64,000 nucleotides of DNA from contig NZ_WMBB01000008.1 of NCBI RefSeq assembly GCF_009708175.1, positions 310,001 through 374,000 of the forward strand, in the 5' to 3' direction. Below the pieces are notes generated by a model. That model was not told where the DNA came from, made no database searches, and was given only the letters and a program-made list of their open reading frames with translations. The translations under genes and the position numbers were made by a program. Below, one piece after another: positions 17,000-25,364 of this stretch. The stretch comes from Nocardia aurantiaca. Its GTDB lineage: Bacteria > Actinomycetota > Actinomycetes > Mycobacteriales > Mycobacteriaceae. Positions within the stretch are counted from its first letter, which is position 1. The number at the start of each line of letters is the position of its first letter.

Positions 17000-19111
17000 A
17001 TGACTGTATCGCGAAGCGATTCCCTCATCGGTGGCGGCGGGGCGACGGTTGGGCTGACGAACGTTCTGGTCGCCAACCGAGGTGAGATCGCGCGACGGGT
17101 GTTCGCGACCTGCCGCCGGATGGGCATCGCGACCACCGCGGTGTACTCCGACGCCGATGCGAACGCTCCGCACGTGTCCGAGGCCGATGCGGCGATTCGA
17201 TTGCCGGGCAACACTCCTGGCGAGACCTACCTGCGCGGCGAGCTGATCATCGAGGCCGCGCTGGCCGCCGGTGCCGATGCGATTCACCCCGGCTACGGGT
17301 TCCTTTCCGAGAACGCCCAATTCGCCGAGGCCGTGCAGGCCGCCGGGCTGGTCTGGATCGGTCCGCCGGTCGCGGCCATCGAGCAGATGGGCTCCAAGGT
17401 CGAATCCAAGAAGATGATGGACGCCGCCGGTGTCCCGGTGCTGAAGCAGCTGGACCCGGCCGAGGTCACCGCCGACATGCTGCCGGTGCTGATCAAGGCG
17501 TCCGCCGGTGGCGGCGGCCGCGGTATGCGCGTGGTGCGCGAGCTCGCCGACCTGAACGTTCAGATCGAGGCGGCGCAGCGGGAAGCCCAGTCCGCCTTCG
17601 GCGATCCGACCGTCTTCTGCGAGCGCTATCTGGAGACCGGCCGCCACATCGAGGTGCAGGTCATGGCCGATGCCCACGGCACCGTGTGGGCGGTCGGCGA
17701 GCGCGAGTGCTCGATTCAGCGTCGGCACCAGAAGGTCGTCGAAGAAGCGCCGTCCCCGCTGGTCGAGAAGATCGACGCCATGCGCGCGTCAGGCTCGGAG
17801 GAGGTAGCGCAGCGTAACCACGGAGAGCCCGCGCGCATGGCCGAGGGACAGAGCATGCGGGCGCGGCTGTTCGAGGCGGCCCGGCTGGCCTCGGAGGCCA
17901 TCGGCTACGAGGGCGCGGGCACCGTCGAGTTCCTGGCCGACGAGAAGGGCGAGTTCTACTTCCTGGAGATGAATACCCGTCTGCAGGTGGAACATCCGGT
18001 CACCGAGCAGGTGACGGGCCTGGACCTGGTGCGCCTGCAGCTACAGGTGGCCGCAGGTCGCCGGCTGCCCGCGCGGCAGCCGCAGATGCGCGGCCACTCC
18101 ATCGAGGTGCGTCTGTACGCCGAGGATCCGGCGCACGACTGGCAGCCGCAGTCCGGCCCGGTTCACAAGCTCGAGATCCCCGGCACCCTGGGCGAATTCA
18201 CCGTGTTGACCGAGCCGGGCGTGCGCCTGGACACCGGCGTGGTGGATGGCTCCGTGGTGGGTGTGCACTACGACCCCATGCTGTCGAAGGTCATCTCCTT
18301 CGCCGAAACCCGCGACGAGGCGGCGCATCTGCTGGCGAGCGCGTTGCAGCGGGCCAAGATTCACGGCCTGGTCACCAACCGCGATCTGCTGGTGCGGGTG
18401 CTGCGGCATCCGGCGTTCCTGGCGGGTGATACCGACACCGCGTTCTTCGCCACCCACGATCTCGACGAGCTGTCGGCCCCGCTGGTTTCCGAGGACGACG
18501 AGCGACTGTCCATCGTGGCCGCCGCGCTCGCCGACGCCGCCGCCAACCGGCGCGCGGCCCGGGTCGGCCGCGGCCTGCCCAGCGGCTGGCGCAATCTGCC
18601 GTCGCAGCCGCAGTCCAAGTCCTACGAGTCGCGCCTGACCGGCAAGCACGAGGTGCGCTACCGCCTCACCCGCGCGGGTCTCGAGGTCGAGGGCCATGCG
18701 GGGCTCGAATTGCTGGAGTCCACACCGGATCTCGTCGTGCTGCGGGTCCCCGGCGAGCGCGGCCCGGTGCGCCGCCGCTTCGAGATCGCCCGCTACGGCG
18801 ACCTGGTGGCGGTGGACTCTTCGCTCGGCCCGGTGGCCGTGCGTCGTCTGCCGCGTTTCGAGGACCCCGCCGACCAGGTGGCCGAGGGCTCGCTGCTGGC
18901 CCCCATGCCGGGCGCGGTCATCCGCCTGGGCGCGGCCGTCGGCGATCGGCTCGAGAAGGGCCAGCCGATTCTGTGGCTGGAGGCGATGAAGATGGAGCAC
19001 ACCATCGCCGCGCCCGCCGCGGGCGTGCTCACCGAATTGAACGTTTCCGCCGGCCAGCAGGTCGAGGTCGGCGCGGTTCTCGCCGTGGTCCACAGCGAAG
19101 ATCAGGAGTAG
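17000..19111 (+). CDS. accA2: Acyl-CoA carboxylase alpha subunit AccA2 (biotin carboxylase plus biotin carrier)
   Basis: 703 residues from the ATG at 17000, which has a GAGG site; the GTG at 16988 overlapping the accD2 stop is an alternative. Biotin carboxylase domain: NVLVANRGEIARRVF, ATP-grasp loop KASAGGGGRGMRVV, ERECSIQRRHQKVVEEAPSP, EMNTRLQVEHPVTE. Biotin carrier domain at the C-terminus with EAMKMEH (biotin on the central Lys). Oddity: after EEAPSPLVEKIDAMRA about 25 extra residues (SGSEEVAQRNHGEPARMAEGQ plus four) are inserted before RLFEAARLASEAIGY; orthologues known to me join these directly. The insert is palindromic in DNA (separate entry). Confidence 0.9.
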   Translation: MTVSRSDSLIGGGGATVGLTNVLVANRGEIARRVFATCRRMGIATTAVYSDADANAPHVSEADAAIRLPGNTPGETYLRGELIIEAALAAGADAIHPGYGFLSENAQFAEAVQAAGLVWIGPPVAAIEQMGSKVESKKMMDAAGVPVLKQLDPAEVTADMLPVLIKASAGGGGRGMRVVRELADLNVQIEAAQREAQSAFGDPTVFCERYLETGRHIEVQVMADAHGTVWAVGERECSIQRRHQKVVEEAPSPLVEKIDAMRASGSEEVAQRNHGEPARMAEGQSMRARLFEAARLASEAIGYEGAGTVEFLADEKGEFYFLEMNTRLQVEHPVTEQVTGLDLVRLQLQVAAGRRLPARQPQMRGHSIEVRLYAEDPAHDWQPQSGPVHKLEIPGTLGEFTVLTEPGVRLDTGVVDGSVVGVHYDPMLSKVISFAETRDEAAHLLASALQRAKIHGLVTNRDLLVRVLRHPAFLAGDTDTAFFATHDLDELSAPLVSEDDERLSIVAAALADAAANRRAARVGRGLPSGWRNLPSQPQSKSYESRLTGKHEVRYRLTRAGLEVEGHAGLELLESTPDLVVLRVPGERGPVRRRFEIARYGDLVAVDSSLGPVAVRRLPRFEDPADQVAEGSLLAPMPGAVIRLGAAVGDRLEKGQPILWLEAMKMEHTIAAPAAGVLTELNVSAGQQVEVGAVLAVVHSEDQE
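17780..17863. repeat. In-frame palindromic insertion inside accA2
   Basis: Left arm ATGCGCGCG(TCA)GGCTC at 17780-17796 pairs with GAGCCCGCGCGCAT at 17825-17838, leaving a 28-bp loop. The whole insert, 17789-17863, is 75 bp and keeps the frame. Similar ATGCGCGCG / ATGCGGGCGCGG sequences at its two ends resemble a target duplication. Codons inside (TCA, GTA, CGT, GGA) are less GC-biased than those around. Confidence 0.65.
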
Positions 19112-19114
19112 ACA

Positions 19115-20278
19115 ATGAGTTTCATCGAGACCGACGAACAGAAGGCGCTGCGGGCCGCGGTGGCCAAGCTGGCCGCCAAGTACAACTTCCGCGACTACGC
19201 CGGACCCAAGGCGCGCCGCAACGAGCCCTTCGACGAGCTGTGGGACGAGGCGGGCAAGCTCGGCTTCCTGGGCGTGAACCTGCCCGAGGAGTACGGCGGC
19301 GGTGGCGCGGGCATCTACGAACTCGCCCTTGTCCAAGAGGAATTGGCGGCGCAGGGCTGCGGCCTGCTGCTCATGGTGGTCTCGCCGGCCATCTGCGGCA
19401 CCATCATCACCAAGTACGGCACCGAGGCGCAGAAGCAGCACTGGCTGACCAAGCTGGCCGACGGCTCGTCGAAGATGGTCTTCGGCATCACCGAGCCGGA
19501 CGCCGGCTCCAACTCGCACAAGATCACCACCACCGCCCGCCGCGACGGCGAGGACTGGATCCTGAGCGGCCGCAAGATCTTCATCTCCGGCGTGGACCAG
19601 GCCGAGGCGGTGCTCATCGTGGCCCGCACCGAGAACGCCAAGACGGGCAACCTGCAACCCGCCCTGTTCATCGTCCCCACCGACGCTCCCGGCTTCGTGA
19701 AGACGAAGCAGGAGATGGACATCCTCGAGCCGGACAACCAGTTCACGCTGTTCCTCGACGATGTGCGACTGCCCGCCACCGCCCTGGTCGGCCAGGAGGA
19801 CGCCGCCATCGCGCAGCTGTTCGCGGGCCTGAACCCGGAGCGCATCATGGGCGCGGCCATGGCGGTCGGCATGGGCCGCTTCGCCATCGACCGGGCCGTG
19901 GCCTACGCCAAGGAGCGCGCGGTGTGGAAGGGCGCGCCGATCGGCTCGCACCAGGGCATCTCGCACCCGCTGGCACAGGTGAAGATCGAGCTGGAACTGG
20001 CCAAGGTCATGATGCAGAAGGCCGCGTTCCTCTACGACTCCGGTGACGACTTCGGCGCGGCCGAGGCCGCCAATATGGCGAAATACGCTGCGGCCGAAGC
20101 CAGCATCAAGGCCCTGGACCAGGCCATCCAGACCCACGGCGGCTCCGGCCTGACCTCCGATGTGGGCCTGGCCGGCATGCTGGCCGCGGCGCGCATCGCC
20201 CGGGTCGCCCCGGTCAGCCGCGAGATGATCCTCAACTTCGTCGCGCAGCACTCGCTGGGTCTGCCCCGGTCTTACTGA
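19115..20278 (+). CDS. fadE12: Acyl-CoA dehydrogenase (FadE12-like)
   Basis: 387 residues. Motifs: GFLGVNLPEEYGGGGAGIYE, FGITEPDAGSNSHKITTTA, WILSGRKIFISGVDQAEAV and THGGSGLTSDVGLAGMLAAAR. The C-terminus lacks the RDxRIxxIYEGTxEI block and instead ends AHSLGLPRSY, as in the FadE12 group paired with AccA2/AccD2 in mycobacteria. An AGGAG site precedes the ATG, 3 bp after the accA2 stop. Probably acts on a branched or carboxylated acyl-CoA of the same pathway; substrate not determinable. Confidence 0.85.
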   Translation: MSFIETDEQKALRAAVAKLAAKYNFRDYAGPKARRNEPFDELWDEAGKLGFLGVNLPEEYGGGGAGIYELALVQEELAAQGCGLLLMVVSPAICGTIITKYGTEAQKQHWLTKLADGSSKMVFGITEPDAGSNSHKITTTARRDGEDWILSGRKIFISGVDQAEAVLIVARTENAKTGNLQPALFIVPTDAPGFVKTKQEMDILEPDNQFTLFLDDVRLPATALVGQEDAAIAQLFAGLNPERIMGAAMAVGMGRFAIDRAVAYAKERAVWKGAPIGSHQGISHPLAQVKIELELAKVMMQKAAFLYDSGDDFGAAEAANMAKYAAAEASIKALDQAIQTHGGSGLTSDVGLAGMLAAARIARVAPVSREMILNFVAQHSLGLPRSY

Positions 20279-20285
20279 CCGGGGC

Positions 20286-20320
20286 GACGAGTGGCGGCGG
20301 CGCAGCCACCGCCACTCGTC
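20286..20320. terminator. Hairpin between fadE12 and echA7
   Basis: Perfect 12-bp stem GACGAGTGGCGG / CCGCCACTCGTC with an 11-nt loop, directly after the fadE12 stop. No T-run. It may partly terminate the operon or stabilise the upstream message; echA7 continues 40 bp later. Confidence 0.6.
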
Positions 20321-20360
20321 CCTCCCGCACCCGAAAGCCACACAGCAGCAGGAGTATTCG

Positions 20361-21155
20361 ATGACCGACATAGCCGGTGCCGCCGCGGACGCGCCGTTCG
20401 TGCGCTACGAGGTGCGCGACGGATTCGCGGTACTGACCCTGGACTCCCCGCACAATCGCAACGCCCTGTCCTCACGGCTGGTCACCGAACTACTGGCGGG
20501 CCTCGAGCGGGCGACCAGGGACGATGCGGTGCGTGGGGTGGTGCTCACCCACACCGGCAACACCTTCTGCGCGGGCGCGGATCTCAAGGAGGCGGTGGAC
20601 GCCGACCCGGCGGCCGCCGCCGACATCCGCACCCGCTGGATGATCTCGGTGCTGCGCACCATCCTCGCCATGCCCAAGCCTGTGGTGGCACGGGTGGACG
20701 GCAATGTGCGGGCGGGCGGCATGGGCATCATTGCCGGCTGCGACCTCGTGGTCGCCGGGCGGAGCAGCAGCTTCGCGCTAACCGAGGTCCGGATCGGGTT
20801 GGCCCCCTTCATGATCTCGCTGACTCTGCTGCCGCGCATGACCGGCCGGTCGGCGGCACGCTACTTCCAGACCGGCGAGACCTTCGACGCGGCCGAGGCC
20901 GAACGCATCGGCCTCATCACCGTCGCCGCCGACGACCCCGAGACCGAGACCGAGCGCCTGCTCGGTGAGCTCCGCAAGGGCTCACCGCAGGGCCTGGCCG
21001 AAGCCAAGCAGCTCGTCAACGCGGACCTGCTCACGGCCTTCGACCGGGGGGCCGAGGACCTGGCCAAACGCTCCGCGAGCTTCTTCGGCACCCCCGAGGT
21101 GATCGAGGGCATCACGGCCTTCATGCAGCGCCGCCCGCCCAGCTGGGCAGAATAG
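20361..21155 (+). CDS. echA7: Enoyl-CoA hydratase/isomerase EchA7-like
   Basis: 264-residue crotonase-fold protein. Oxyanion-hole segments TFCAGADLKEAV and NVRAGGMGIIAGCDLVVA are present. The first catalytic Glu of classical hydratases (GGxxEL) is replaced by GGMGII, while the second is kept in FALTEVRIGLAP. This pattern is shared with hydratases of the methylglutaconyl-/isohexenylglutaconyl-CoA type, which fits a pathway where a carboxylase acts before hydration. Ribosome site AGCAGGAG lies before the ATG. Followed after 6 bp by the TetR gene. Confidence 0.85.
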   Translation: MTDIAGAAADAPFVRYEVRDGFAVLTLDSPHNRNALSSRLVTELLAGLERATRDDAVRGVVLTHTGNTFCAGADLKEAVDADPAAAADIRTRWMISVLRTILAMPKPVVARVDGNVRAGGMGIIAGCDLVVAGRSSSFALTEVRIGLAPFMISLTLLPRMTGRSAARYFQTGETFDAAEAERIGLITVAADDPETETERLLGELRKGSPQGLAEAKQLVNADLLTAFDRGAEDLAKRSASFFGTPEVIEGITAFMQRRPPSWAE

Positions 21156-21161
21156 GCAACC

Positions 21162-21776
21162 ATGGCGACACCCCACGAACCCAAGCAGGACCGCAGCCGG
21201 GCCACCCGGCAGCGGCTGCTGGAGGCGACCATCGACTGCCTGGCCCAGATGGGCTGGGCGGCCGCCACGGTCGCCGCGGTGGCCGAACGGGCCGGGGTGT
21301 CGCGTGGTGCCGCCCAGCATCATTTCCCCACCCGTGAGGACCTGATCACCGCCGCGCTGGAGTACATGTTCGAGGCCCGGATGGACCAGGCCAAGGCCGA
21401 CGCCCTCGCGATCGCCGAGGTGGCCGAGGGCGTCGCCCGCACCGAGGCGGTGGTGTCCGGCCTGGTCGAGTCCTACACCGCACCGATCTTCAAGGCCGCT
21501 CTCCAGGTGTGGACGCATGCCGCCGCCGATCCGGTACTGCGGGAGCGAATCGTGCCCATGGAGGCCCGCTTCGGTCGCATCTCGCACCGCATGGCGGTCG
21601 AGGCGCTGGGCGTAGACGACTCCGACCCGGTCGCCCATCACCTGGTGCAGGCCACCCTGGACCTGGCGCGCGGTCTCGGCCTGGCCGACGTCCTCACCGA
21701 CGACTCCTTGCGCCGCAAGGAAATCGTCGCCCAATGGTCGGCCACCCTCCATTCGGCCCTCTCCATACCCCGCTGA
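21162..21776 (+). CDS. TetR-family regulator of the catabolic operon
   Basis: 204 residues with the N-terminal helix-turn-helix (TVAAVAERAGVSRGAAQHHFPTREDLI, about residues 33-60) and an all-helical ligand domain. Last gene of the AtuA-accD2-accA2 operon, 6 bp after echA7, so it is likely an autoregulated repressor sensing a pathway acyl-CoA. No clear palindrome was identified at the operon promoter (12200-12299). Confidence 0.87.
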   Translation: MATPHEPKQDRSRATRQRLLEATIDCLAQMGWAAATVAAVAERAGVSRGAAQHHFPTREDLITAALEYMFEARMDQAKADALAIAEVAEGVARTEAVVSGLVESYTAPIFKAALQVWTHAAADPVLRERIVPMEARFGRISHRMAVEALGVDDSDPVAHHLVQATLDLARGLGLADVLTDDSLRRKEIVAQWSATLHSALSIPR

Positions 21777-21882
21777 CTCACCCCCGCGAAGCCGTACGAA
21801 TCCCGCATCGGGACCTCCTCGGCGAGGTGCTGGGCTTGAAGCCCGGGATGGTGAGGAAACGTCCGTCTGGCCCCGGGAAACG

Positions 21883-21911
21883 AAAAAAGCCCCAGCCATG
21901 AGGCTGGAGCC
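21883..21911 (-). terminator. Rho-independent terminator facing left
   Basis: On the minus strand GCTCCAGCC-TCAT-GGCTGGGGC is followed by six Ts. It would end transcripts entering from the right, but no intact minus-strand gene lies within 600 bp to the right, only an integrase remnant. Confidence 0.75.
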
Positions 21912-22149
21912 GATAGGCATAAGAGTGCGCTGATCGAGAAGGCCACTGCGACAACAGGCTTCCGTCGACACCGGTGCTCTACCTGTGGAAACATGCATGT
22001 CTTACAGTTGAGATCGCCTGCCCGGCAGCCGATTTCGTGACACTTGATGTCTTTTCGTGAATTTGGATTTCCTCACAGATGGAATCAGGAAAACCCGATT
22101 TGAATCTGCCCGATGCAGGGGTAGTGGTGCAACTGCCCGGAATCCGGCT

Positions 22150-22277
22150 CCACCGGCCTCTCGGTTCCGGCCGGTGTGCAGTCGCGATCTACGTGGCCTG
22201 ACACGCCGCAGCTTGCTCCAGCGGCCGGCGGTGGTGGCGCTGAGCCCGAGTAGCTCGGCCAGCATGGGGCCGGGCAT
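22150..22277 (-). pseudogene. Remnant of tyrosine recombinase C-terminus
   Basis: Minus-strand frame reads PGPMLAELLGLSATTAGRW then SKL, the helix that follows the catalytic region in actinobacterial site-specific integrases. Afterwards the frame shifts: the other frame continues AACQAT, a stop, IATAHR. No catalytic Arg-His-Arg-Tyr part is present. The rest of 21912-22536 holds nothing recognisable. Assignment is by motif memory only. Confidence 0.45.
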
Positions 22278-22536
22278 TTCTGCCGCGACAGGGCTACGAC
22301 TCAGGGGCTGTGTGCGAGCGCGGCCGTCGTGATGTGCCGCGAGGACTGACGGGGCGTGCCGGAAGAACCACGGAATCGGCCAAACGGCTGGCGCGCCCGC
22401 GGCTACGGTCTTGCCCCGAGTGTCAAAGGATCTCGGGCATAGCCGTAACCTCGAGAGCGGATGTTGTCGCTGGTCGCATCCCGGCGAGACAGCTCGAATG
22501 GCGATGAACGGAGCACGGCTGGTGTGGTTGAGGTGA

Positions 22537-23076
22537 TCAGCTTTTGCGAGTGGGTCCGCTGATGGGTAGCGGTCGTCCGGTTTCGAGCAGGGATTTGAGG
22601 TCGCTGAGCATGAAGGGGTAGCCGCCGCCGAAGCCTTCCGGTTCCAGATCGCCGGAGGCGATGATCGAGATGAGCGGGGCGTCGGTGACGTCGTGGATGA
22701 CGGTGAGGGCGCAGGTGCCGTCGCCGCGGTCGCGAATTTCGTAGCGTAGATAGGTTTCCGGCTCGGCAGCCAGGTTGTCGTCGCCCAGGTAGCGAATTCG
22801 GGCGCCCCACAGTGTCGGCGGGGTGTAGTCGGTGACGATGCCGCAGATGATGATCTGCGGTTCGCTGTCGATCGGGCGAGGTCCGGACGGCGCGAACACG
22901 GTGAAGGCGCCGCCGATGCGGGGTTCGATTACGCAGCGGCCACCGAATCCGTAGCGCACGGTCCAGTCGGGATCAGTGACCGCGGCCCAGATCCGCTCGG
23001 CCGGTGCGGCGATGATCACGCGGTGGATCTGTGTCGTCTCCGGGCGTGCACGTGAGAGGGCATCGGCGAGCCTCAC
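22537..23076 (-). CDS. SRPBCC (AHSA1-like) domain protein
   Basis: 179 residues from the GTG at 23076. Typical opening IHRVIIAAPAERIWAAVTDPDWT and GGRCVIEPRIGGAFTVF; a lipid/ligand-binding START-like fold follows, ending with SDLKSLLETGRPL. Its start overlaps the ArsR stop by 4 bp (GTGA). ArsR-SRPBCC pairs are common in actinobacteria; the SRPBCC partner's ligand is usually unknown. Confidence 0.85.
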   Translation of the reverse strand: MRLADALSRARPETTQIHRVIIAAPAERIWAAVTDPDWTVRYGFGGRCVIEPRIGGAFTVFAPSGPRPIDSEPQIIICGIVTDYTPPTLWGARIRYLGDDNLAAEPETYLRYEIRDRGDGTCALTVIHDVTDAPLISIIASGDLEPEGFGGGYPFMLSDLKSLLETGRPLPISGPTRKS

Positions 23077-23390
23077 GATTCCAGGTCCTTCTTGAGATCG
23101 GCCAGTGCGGAGAGCTGTTGTTCGGTGAATTTGTCGATCCACCGGTCGTGAATCAGCCGAATCGGCACGGGATTGAGGTAGTGCCGTTTGTTTCGCCCGC
23201 TGCGGACTGCTGTCACCAGGCCCGCGTCCTCGAGGACACGTAGATGCTTGGCTGTGCCGAAGCGGCTCATCTCCAGCCCGGATTCCAACTCGGTCAGCGT
23301 TTGGCCGTCTTTGGCGAACAACGCGTCCAGCAGGTGCCTGCGCGTGGGATCGGCCAGCGCCTTGAACACCGCGTCCTCATCCACATCCAC
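23073..23390 (-). CDS. ArsR-family transcriptional regulator
   Basis: 105-residue winged helix protein: DAVFKALADPTRRHLLDALF, LESGLEMSRFGTAKHLRVLE (recognition helix) and RSGRNKRHYLNPVPI (wing). No metal-binding Cys cluster, so probably not a metal sensor. Co-translated with the SRPBCC gene and divergent from the YCII gene; the 16-bp palindrome at 23430-23445 is the likely operator. Confidence 0.9.
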   Translation of the reverse strand: MDVDEDAVFKALADPTRRHLLDALFAKDGQTLTELESGLEMSRFGTAKHLRVLEDAGLVTAVRSGRNKRHYLNPVPIRLIHDRWIDKFTEQQLSALADLKKDLES

Positions 23391-23422
23391 ACCGTATACG
23401 AGACCAAGAGGTCACCCAACCG

Positions 23423-23452
23423 TTGACATGTGACTATATGGTCACCTATTTT
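23423..23452 (+). promoter_or_regulatory. Promoter with embedded ArsR operator
   Basis: TTGACA (23423-23428) and TATTTT (23447-23452) are spaced 18 bp. Between them lies the near-perfect palindrome GTGACTATATGGTCAC (23430-23445), with another GTCACC half-site at 23411. The expected transcription start coincides with the GTG at 23459, so the mRNA would be leaderless. Binding here would block transcription to the right and possibly the ArsR gene to the left. Confidence 0.65.
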
Positions 23453-23458
23453 CGTGGA

Positions 23459-23803
23459 GTGAACCGCTACGTCGTGCTGTACCTCGCCCCCCTGTCGGTC
23501 GCCGAACGATTCGCTCAGGCCACGCCCGCCGAAGCCGCGAAAGGCATGCAGCTGTGGCAGGAGTGGAGCGCCCGGATCGGCGACGGTCTGCTTGATCCGG
23601 GCAAACCGCTCGGCAACGCGCGCCGGGTCACGCCGACCGGTATCCGCGAAACCGACAGCGAAGTGATCGGAATGTCCATCCTCCGAGCGACTTGCATGGA
23701 CGAGGCGCTGGCAATGGTCGAAGACCACCATCACCTGCATTGGGCCGAACAATGCGAGATTGTCGTCCTGGAGGAACAGCCCATTCCTGAACTGCAGTGG
23801 TAA
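23459..23803 (+). CDS. YCII-related small protein
   Basis: 114 residues from GTG 23459, chosen because it lies 6 nt after the -10 box (leaderless); an ATG at 23438 would fall inside the operator. Sequence has the YCII signature: VVLYLAPLSVAERFAQATP, GKPLGNARRVTPTG, VIGMSILRA and EIVVLEEQPIPEL. This ferredoxin-like fold often accompanies SRPBCC proteins and sigma factors; reaction unknown. Divergent from the ArsR-SRPBCC pair. Confidence 0.8.
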   Translation: MNRYVVLYLAPLSVAERFAQATPAEAAKGMQLWQEWSARIGDGLLDPGKPLGNARRVTPTGIRETDSEVIGMSILRATCMDEALAMVEDHHHLHWAEQCEIVVLEEQPIPELQW

Positions 23804-24132
23804 CGGGGGTTCAGACCGACTGATCTGGTCGACGGACCCAACTCGACGATCTCACCACCCCGACTGCTGGACATGATCGACCGCGGACTCCGAGACCGAG
23901 GGCGAAGGAACGCCCTACATTGCCGCATACCGCGCTGACCGAACCGGCCAGCAATCCCCTGAATGTGCTGGGCTGTCGTTGGGTTAGCAGTGTCCGGATA
24001 CGAATGTTCGCGAGACACCCTCAGCGACAGTGCCTTTCGCAGGTCGAACCCATAACGCATTCCGTGTACGCGGCAGCGTCAAGTGGTCGGTTGGCCCTGC
24101 AGATGTAAGTCCCCGTCGATAGGATCTTCCGC
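23804..24132. other. Gap without recognisable gene
   Basis: 329 bp. I find no convincing frame, RNA or strong hairpin. A TAGGAT element at 24120-24125, 7 nt before the next ATG, could be the -10 box of a leaderless message. Confidence 0.5.
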
Positions 24133-25131
24133 ATGTCGATCGGGGTGGGAGCAGTTCATCGGATTCATAGGTTGCTGTCGAGCGCATGTGCGACGGCCGC
24201 TGTGGCCGGACTGATGGCGACCGCTCCGGTCGCGCACGCGGAGACCGATGGCGCCTCGTGCACGGAGGGCTGGCAAGCCGATATTCTCGCGTCGGGTCTG
24301 GGTGGTCTGGAGAATCTCGAGACCGACGGGGGCGGCGGCTTCTACATGTCCGGCATTGTCAAAGGCGTCCTGTACCACGTCGATTCCAGCGGCGAGGTCA
24401 CCACGCTGCTGTCGGGTCTGGACAACCCGGCTGGGTTGCGGCTGGTCGGTGACGATCTGTACTTCCTGACAGGCGACGGCACCGCGTTCACCGGCACCGG
24501 CACCCTTCGGCGCTACAACGTGACCACCGGCGCGGTGACCACACTATTGACCGGGCTGGTTCAACCCAACGGGTTGCTGTTGCTTCCCGACGGGGACCTG
24601 CTCATCTCCCACCTGTCGATTCCCATACCGGTGGGCATGAGCCGGTATCGGCCGTCCACCGGTGAATTCATCCCGCACTGGTCGAATACGCCCTACCCCA
24701 ACGGTATTGCGCTGACAGCGGACCAGACAGCCGTCTACACCGAGAACGACTTCACCTCGCAGGTGCTGAGAATTCCGCTGGATGCGCCCACGGCCGCCAC
24801 TGTGGTCGCCGGCGTTCACGACGGCCTCTTCCCGGGCCTCGATGACATGGAGGCCACCCAGGCCGGGCAGATCTATCTCGCTGGCGACACCTCCGGCAGC
24901 GTCTACAGCATGGATCCGGCGACGGGCTCCACCTGCACCATCGCTACTGGCTGGCAGACCTCGAGCCCGATGCTGCCCAACGGCCCGACCTCGGTCCGGA
25001 TCGCCCGCGACGGACAGGGCTGGGCGCTGTATGTCACCAGCATCGACGGCAACCTACGCCGCCTGCGTCCCCCGCCCGGCGTCGACCTCACACCCGTACT
25101 CGCCGACACCGACGTCGTACCCCAGGCCTAG
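24133..25131 (+). CDS. Secreted SMP-30/gluconolactonase-like beta-propeller
   Basis: 332 residues. A signal peptide (hydrophobic TAAVAGLMATAPVAHA, cut near AHA-ET at about residue 36) precedes a repeating propeller: GLGGLENLETDGGGGFYMSG, GLDNPAGLRLVGDDLYFLTG, GLVQPNGLLLLPDGDLLISH, YPNGIALTADQTAVYTEND. These NHL/SMP-30 blades suggest an extracellular lactonase or binding protein; catalytic metal ligands cannot be assigned. Stands alone between accessory genes. Confidence 0.75.
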   Translation: MSIGVGAVHRIHRLLSSACATAAVAGLMATAPVAHAETDGASCTEGWQADILASGLGGLENLETDGGGGFYMSGIVKGVLYHVDSSGEVTTLLSGLDNPAGLRLVGDDLYFLTGDGTAFTGTGTLRRYNVTTGAVTTLLTGLVQPNGLLLLPDGDLLISHLSIPIPVGMSRYRPSTGEFIPHWSNTPYPNGIALTADQTAVYTENDFTSQVLRIPLDAPTAATVVAGVHDGLFPGLDDMEATQAGQIYLAGDTSGSVYSMDPATGSTCTIATGWQTSSPMLPNGPTSVRIARDGQGWALYVTSIDGNLRRLRPPPGVDLTPVLADTDVVPQA

Positions 25132-25364
25132 CCTGGATCGCGCGGCCGTGTAGCGGATACACGGTCACAGTAGGCCCCGACCGCACGCGCATCGGCGATT
25201 GAAGCTCGGAAAACGATGGGTCCTGCGCAACTCCGGGCACTCATAAGCCAGTCATTCAGCGCCCGGTGACCCCGCGCTATATCGTCTCCCCACCAGGAAG
25301 GGGGGTGATGACCGAGTCGGTGAGGAGGGACGAGCGCAACAGTTCCGGCCGCCCGGAACCTGGC

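Noticed and set aside
21912..22020. Candidate 6C RNA or tRNA near the leftward terminator
   Set aside because: No C-rich loops, no cloverleaf, and no TTCGA arm could be built.
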